Shown piece by piece: positions 62,892 to 64,000 of a stretch of DNA of 64,000 nucleotides. The stretch's first letter is position 1; every line of letters begins with the position of its first letter. The stretch comes from Atlantibacter hermannii (GTDB lineage Bacteria > Pseudomonadota > Gammaproteobacteria > Enterobacterales > Enterobacteriaceae). The DNA lies in assembly GCF_009907385.1 (NCBI RefSeq), contig NZ_JAAATR010000031.1, forward strand, positions 1-64,000. Direction: 5' to 3'. The notes under the pieces are model-generated. The model worked only from the letters and a program-made list of their open reading frames with translations. It was not told the DNA's origin and did not search any database. Made by a program: the position numbers and the translations under genes.

Positions 62892-64000
62892 TCAAATCTC
62901 CCGCGCCGATATCCCCAGTCTCTGCATCCTTGATAACAGCGTGCTGCGCTTTAACCCCAATCTTGCCGCCGCGCCGCGCGGACCGGCGACAATGCCGTTG
63001 GTTTCCCGCAGCACCTGAATAATGCGCTCGCGTTCGGCGTCGTCGTGCTCCGGCACCGGGGGGGTGATCATCGCGGGTGCCGATCGCGGCGCGCGTACCG
63101 GCGCAGGCGGTTCGGCAGGTAAATAATGGCGCAGTTTTTCCAGCGGTAAATGCAGCGTATTGCCCTGGCTTAATATCACCGCACGCTCAATCACGTTTTC
63201 CAGCTCGCGCACATTGCCCGGCCACGGCAGTTGGCTGAGCAGTCGCATCCCTTCGGCAGAAATGCTGTCGATATTGCGGTTCATGCGGCGGGCGATTTTT
63301 TGCGTGAAATGCTTCGCCAGTAACGGGATATCCTCCGGCCGCTCGCGCAACGGGGGGATCAGGATCGGAAACACGTTCAGGCGATAGTAGAGATCGCTAC
63401 GGAATTCCCGGTCCAGCGATTTCTGATGCAGATCCTGGTTAGTCGCGGCAATCAACCGCACATTCACCGGGATCACCCGGCTGCTGCCGAGACGTTCGAT
63501 TTCCCGTTCCTGCAATACGCGCAGCAGTTTTGGCTGGAGCTCGAGCGGCATATCGCCCACTTCATCCAGGAACAGCGAGCCGCCTTCCGCGCGCTCAAAA
63601 CGGCCAATATGGGTGGCGGTCGCGCCGGTAAACGCGCCTTTTTCATGACCAAACAGATCGCTTTCAATCAGCGTAGCGGGAATGGCGGCGCAGTTCATTT
63701 TCACCATCCGGTGGCCTTTCCGCTGGCTTAAGTTGTGGATCGCCCGCGCCACCAGCTCTTTACCGGTGCCGGTTTCCCCGAGGATCAGGACGGTGCAGTC
63801 GCTTTGCGCCACCATCTCGATTTGGGTGATCACCTCTTTCATCGCCTGGCTCTGGTAGATGATCTCGCTGAAATGCTCTTCGCTGCCGATCTGCTCGTTA
63901 AGCCAGATATTCTCGATCTCGAGAGATTCTTTCAGCCGATGGATGACGCTGTAGGCGCTGGCGTTATCCACGGCAATGCTGATGCGCGCCGCGATTTGCT
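62892..64000 (-). CDS. FhlA/HyfR-family sigma-54 activator (5' end outside window)
   Basis: Partial: about 369 C-terminal residues; the reading frame continues past the right edge, where QIAARISIAVDNASAY matches the end of an FhlA-type GAF domain. The AAA+ domain has Walker A GETGTGKE, the sigma-54 contact loop ESDLFGHEKGAFTGA, Walker B SLFLDEVGD and the R-finger region FRSDLYYRLNVF. The Fis-type helix-turn-helix closes it (GAAARLGLKRSTLLSRMQRL). In E. coli FhlA senses formate and HyfR activates hyf. Convergent with the hyf operon, which has a sigma-54 promoter. FhlA and HyfR cannot be told apart without the N-terminus. Confidence 0.93.
   Translation of the reverse strand, partial: QIAARISIAVDNASAYSVIHRLKESLEIENIWLNEQIGSEEHFSEIIYQSQAMKEVITQIEMVAQSDCTVLILGETGTGKELVARAIHNLSQRKGHRMVKMNCAAIPATLIESDLFGHEKGAFTGATATHIGRFERAEGGSLFLDEVGDMPLELQPKLLRVLQEREIERLGSSRVIPVNVRLIAATNQDLHQKSLDREFRSDLYYRLNVFPILIPPLRERPEDIPLLAKHFTQKIARRMNRNIDSISAEGMRLLSQLPWPGNVRELENVIERAVILSQGNTLHLPLEKLRHYLPAEPPAPVRAPRSAPAMITPPVPEHDDAERERIIQVLRETNGIVAGPRGAAARLGLKRSTLLSRMQRLGISAREI

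Overview
The window reads as the chromosome of a facultatively anaerobic enterobacterium (Enterobacteriaceae, roughly 55-58% G+C by eye). The argument is gene content and order: cueR-ybbJ-qmcA, cnoX-ybbO-tesA-ybbA-ybbP-selU, purEK, lpxH-ppiB-cysS, ybcJ-folD-argU, citAB/citCDEFXGT, norVW and hyf all look like close relatives of Escherichia/Klebsiella-type genes. The genus cannot be fixed from the sequence alone.

Layout. 1-1064: the trailer end of a type I-E CRISPR array; the cas genes and leader must lie to the left. 1.2-16.6 kb: conserved housekeeping block (copper sensor, membrane quality control, thioredoxin/TPR chaperone, lysophospholipase, ABC export, tRNA 2-selenouridine synthase, purine synthesis, lipid A, cyclophilin, Cys-tRNA synthetase). 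Compared with the E. coli order, fetAB is replaced by an unrecognised gene, and the rhs/allantoin block is absent. 16.9-20.4 kb: a sugar locus (short-chain dehydrogenase, MalI-like repressor, glucose-family PTS permease) with a clear LacI-type operator. 20.5-21.9 kb: ybcJ, folD, argU tRNA. 22.2-32.9 kb: diguanylate cyclase, then the citrate two-component system divergent from the full anaerobic citrate lyase operon and its citrate/succinate antiporter. 33-36.7 kb: EamA exporter and the nitric oxide reductase norVW, with three NorR-type boxes and a sigma-54 promoter but no adjacent norR.

36.9-42.4 kb is an accessory islet bracketed by two inward-matching IS3-family ends: an internally deleted transposase on the left, a bare end on the right. 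It carries a DapA-like aldolase, a B3/4-domain protein, an XRE-cupin regulator, two acetyltransferases and a VapBC toxin-antitoxin pair.

42.7-50.6 kb holds the most unusual unit: a five-gene, one-strand cluster encoding a HerA/FtsK-type ATPase with a roughly 100-residue Ser/Thr/Gly linker, a small amphipathic protein, a coiled-coil protein, a protein whose C-terminus resembles the GrpE beta-domain, and a large Hsp70/actin-fold ATPase with an unusual N-terminal domain. I recognise no named system with this composition.

50.8-64 kb: NikR next to a complete hydrogenase-4 operon (hyfABCDEFGHIJ) ending in its own HycI-type maturation protease, with a sigma-54 promoter and a 19-bp palindrome upstream. 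A convergent FhlA/HyfR-family sigma-54 activator runs off the right edge. Together, citrate fermentation, NO detoxification, nickel sensing and a proton-pumping-type formate hydrogenlyase module describe anaerobic life.
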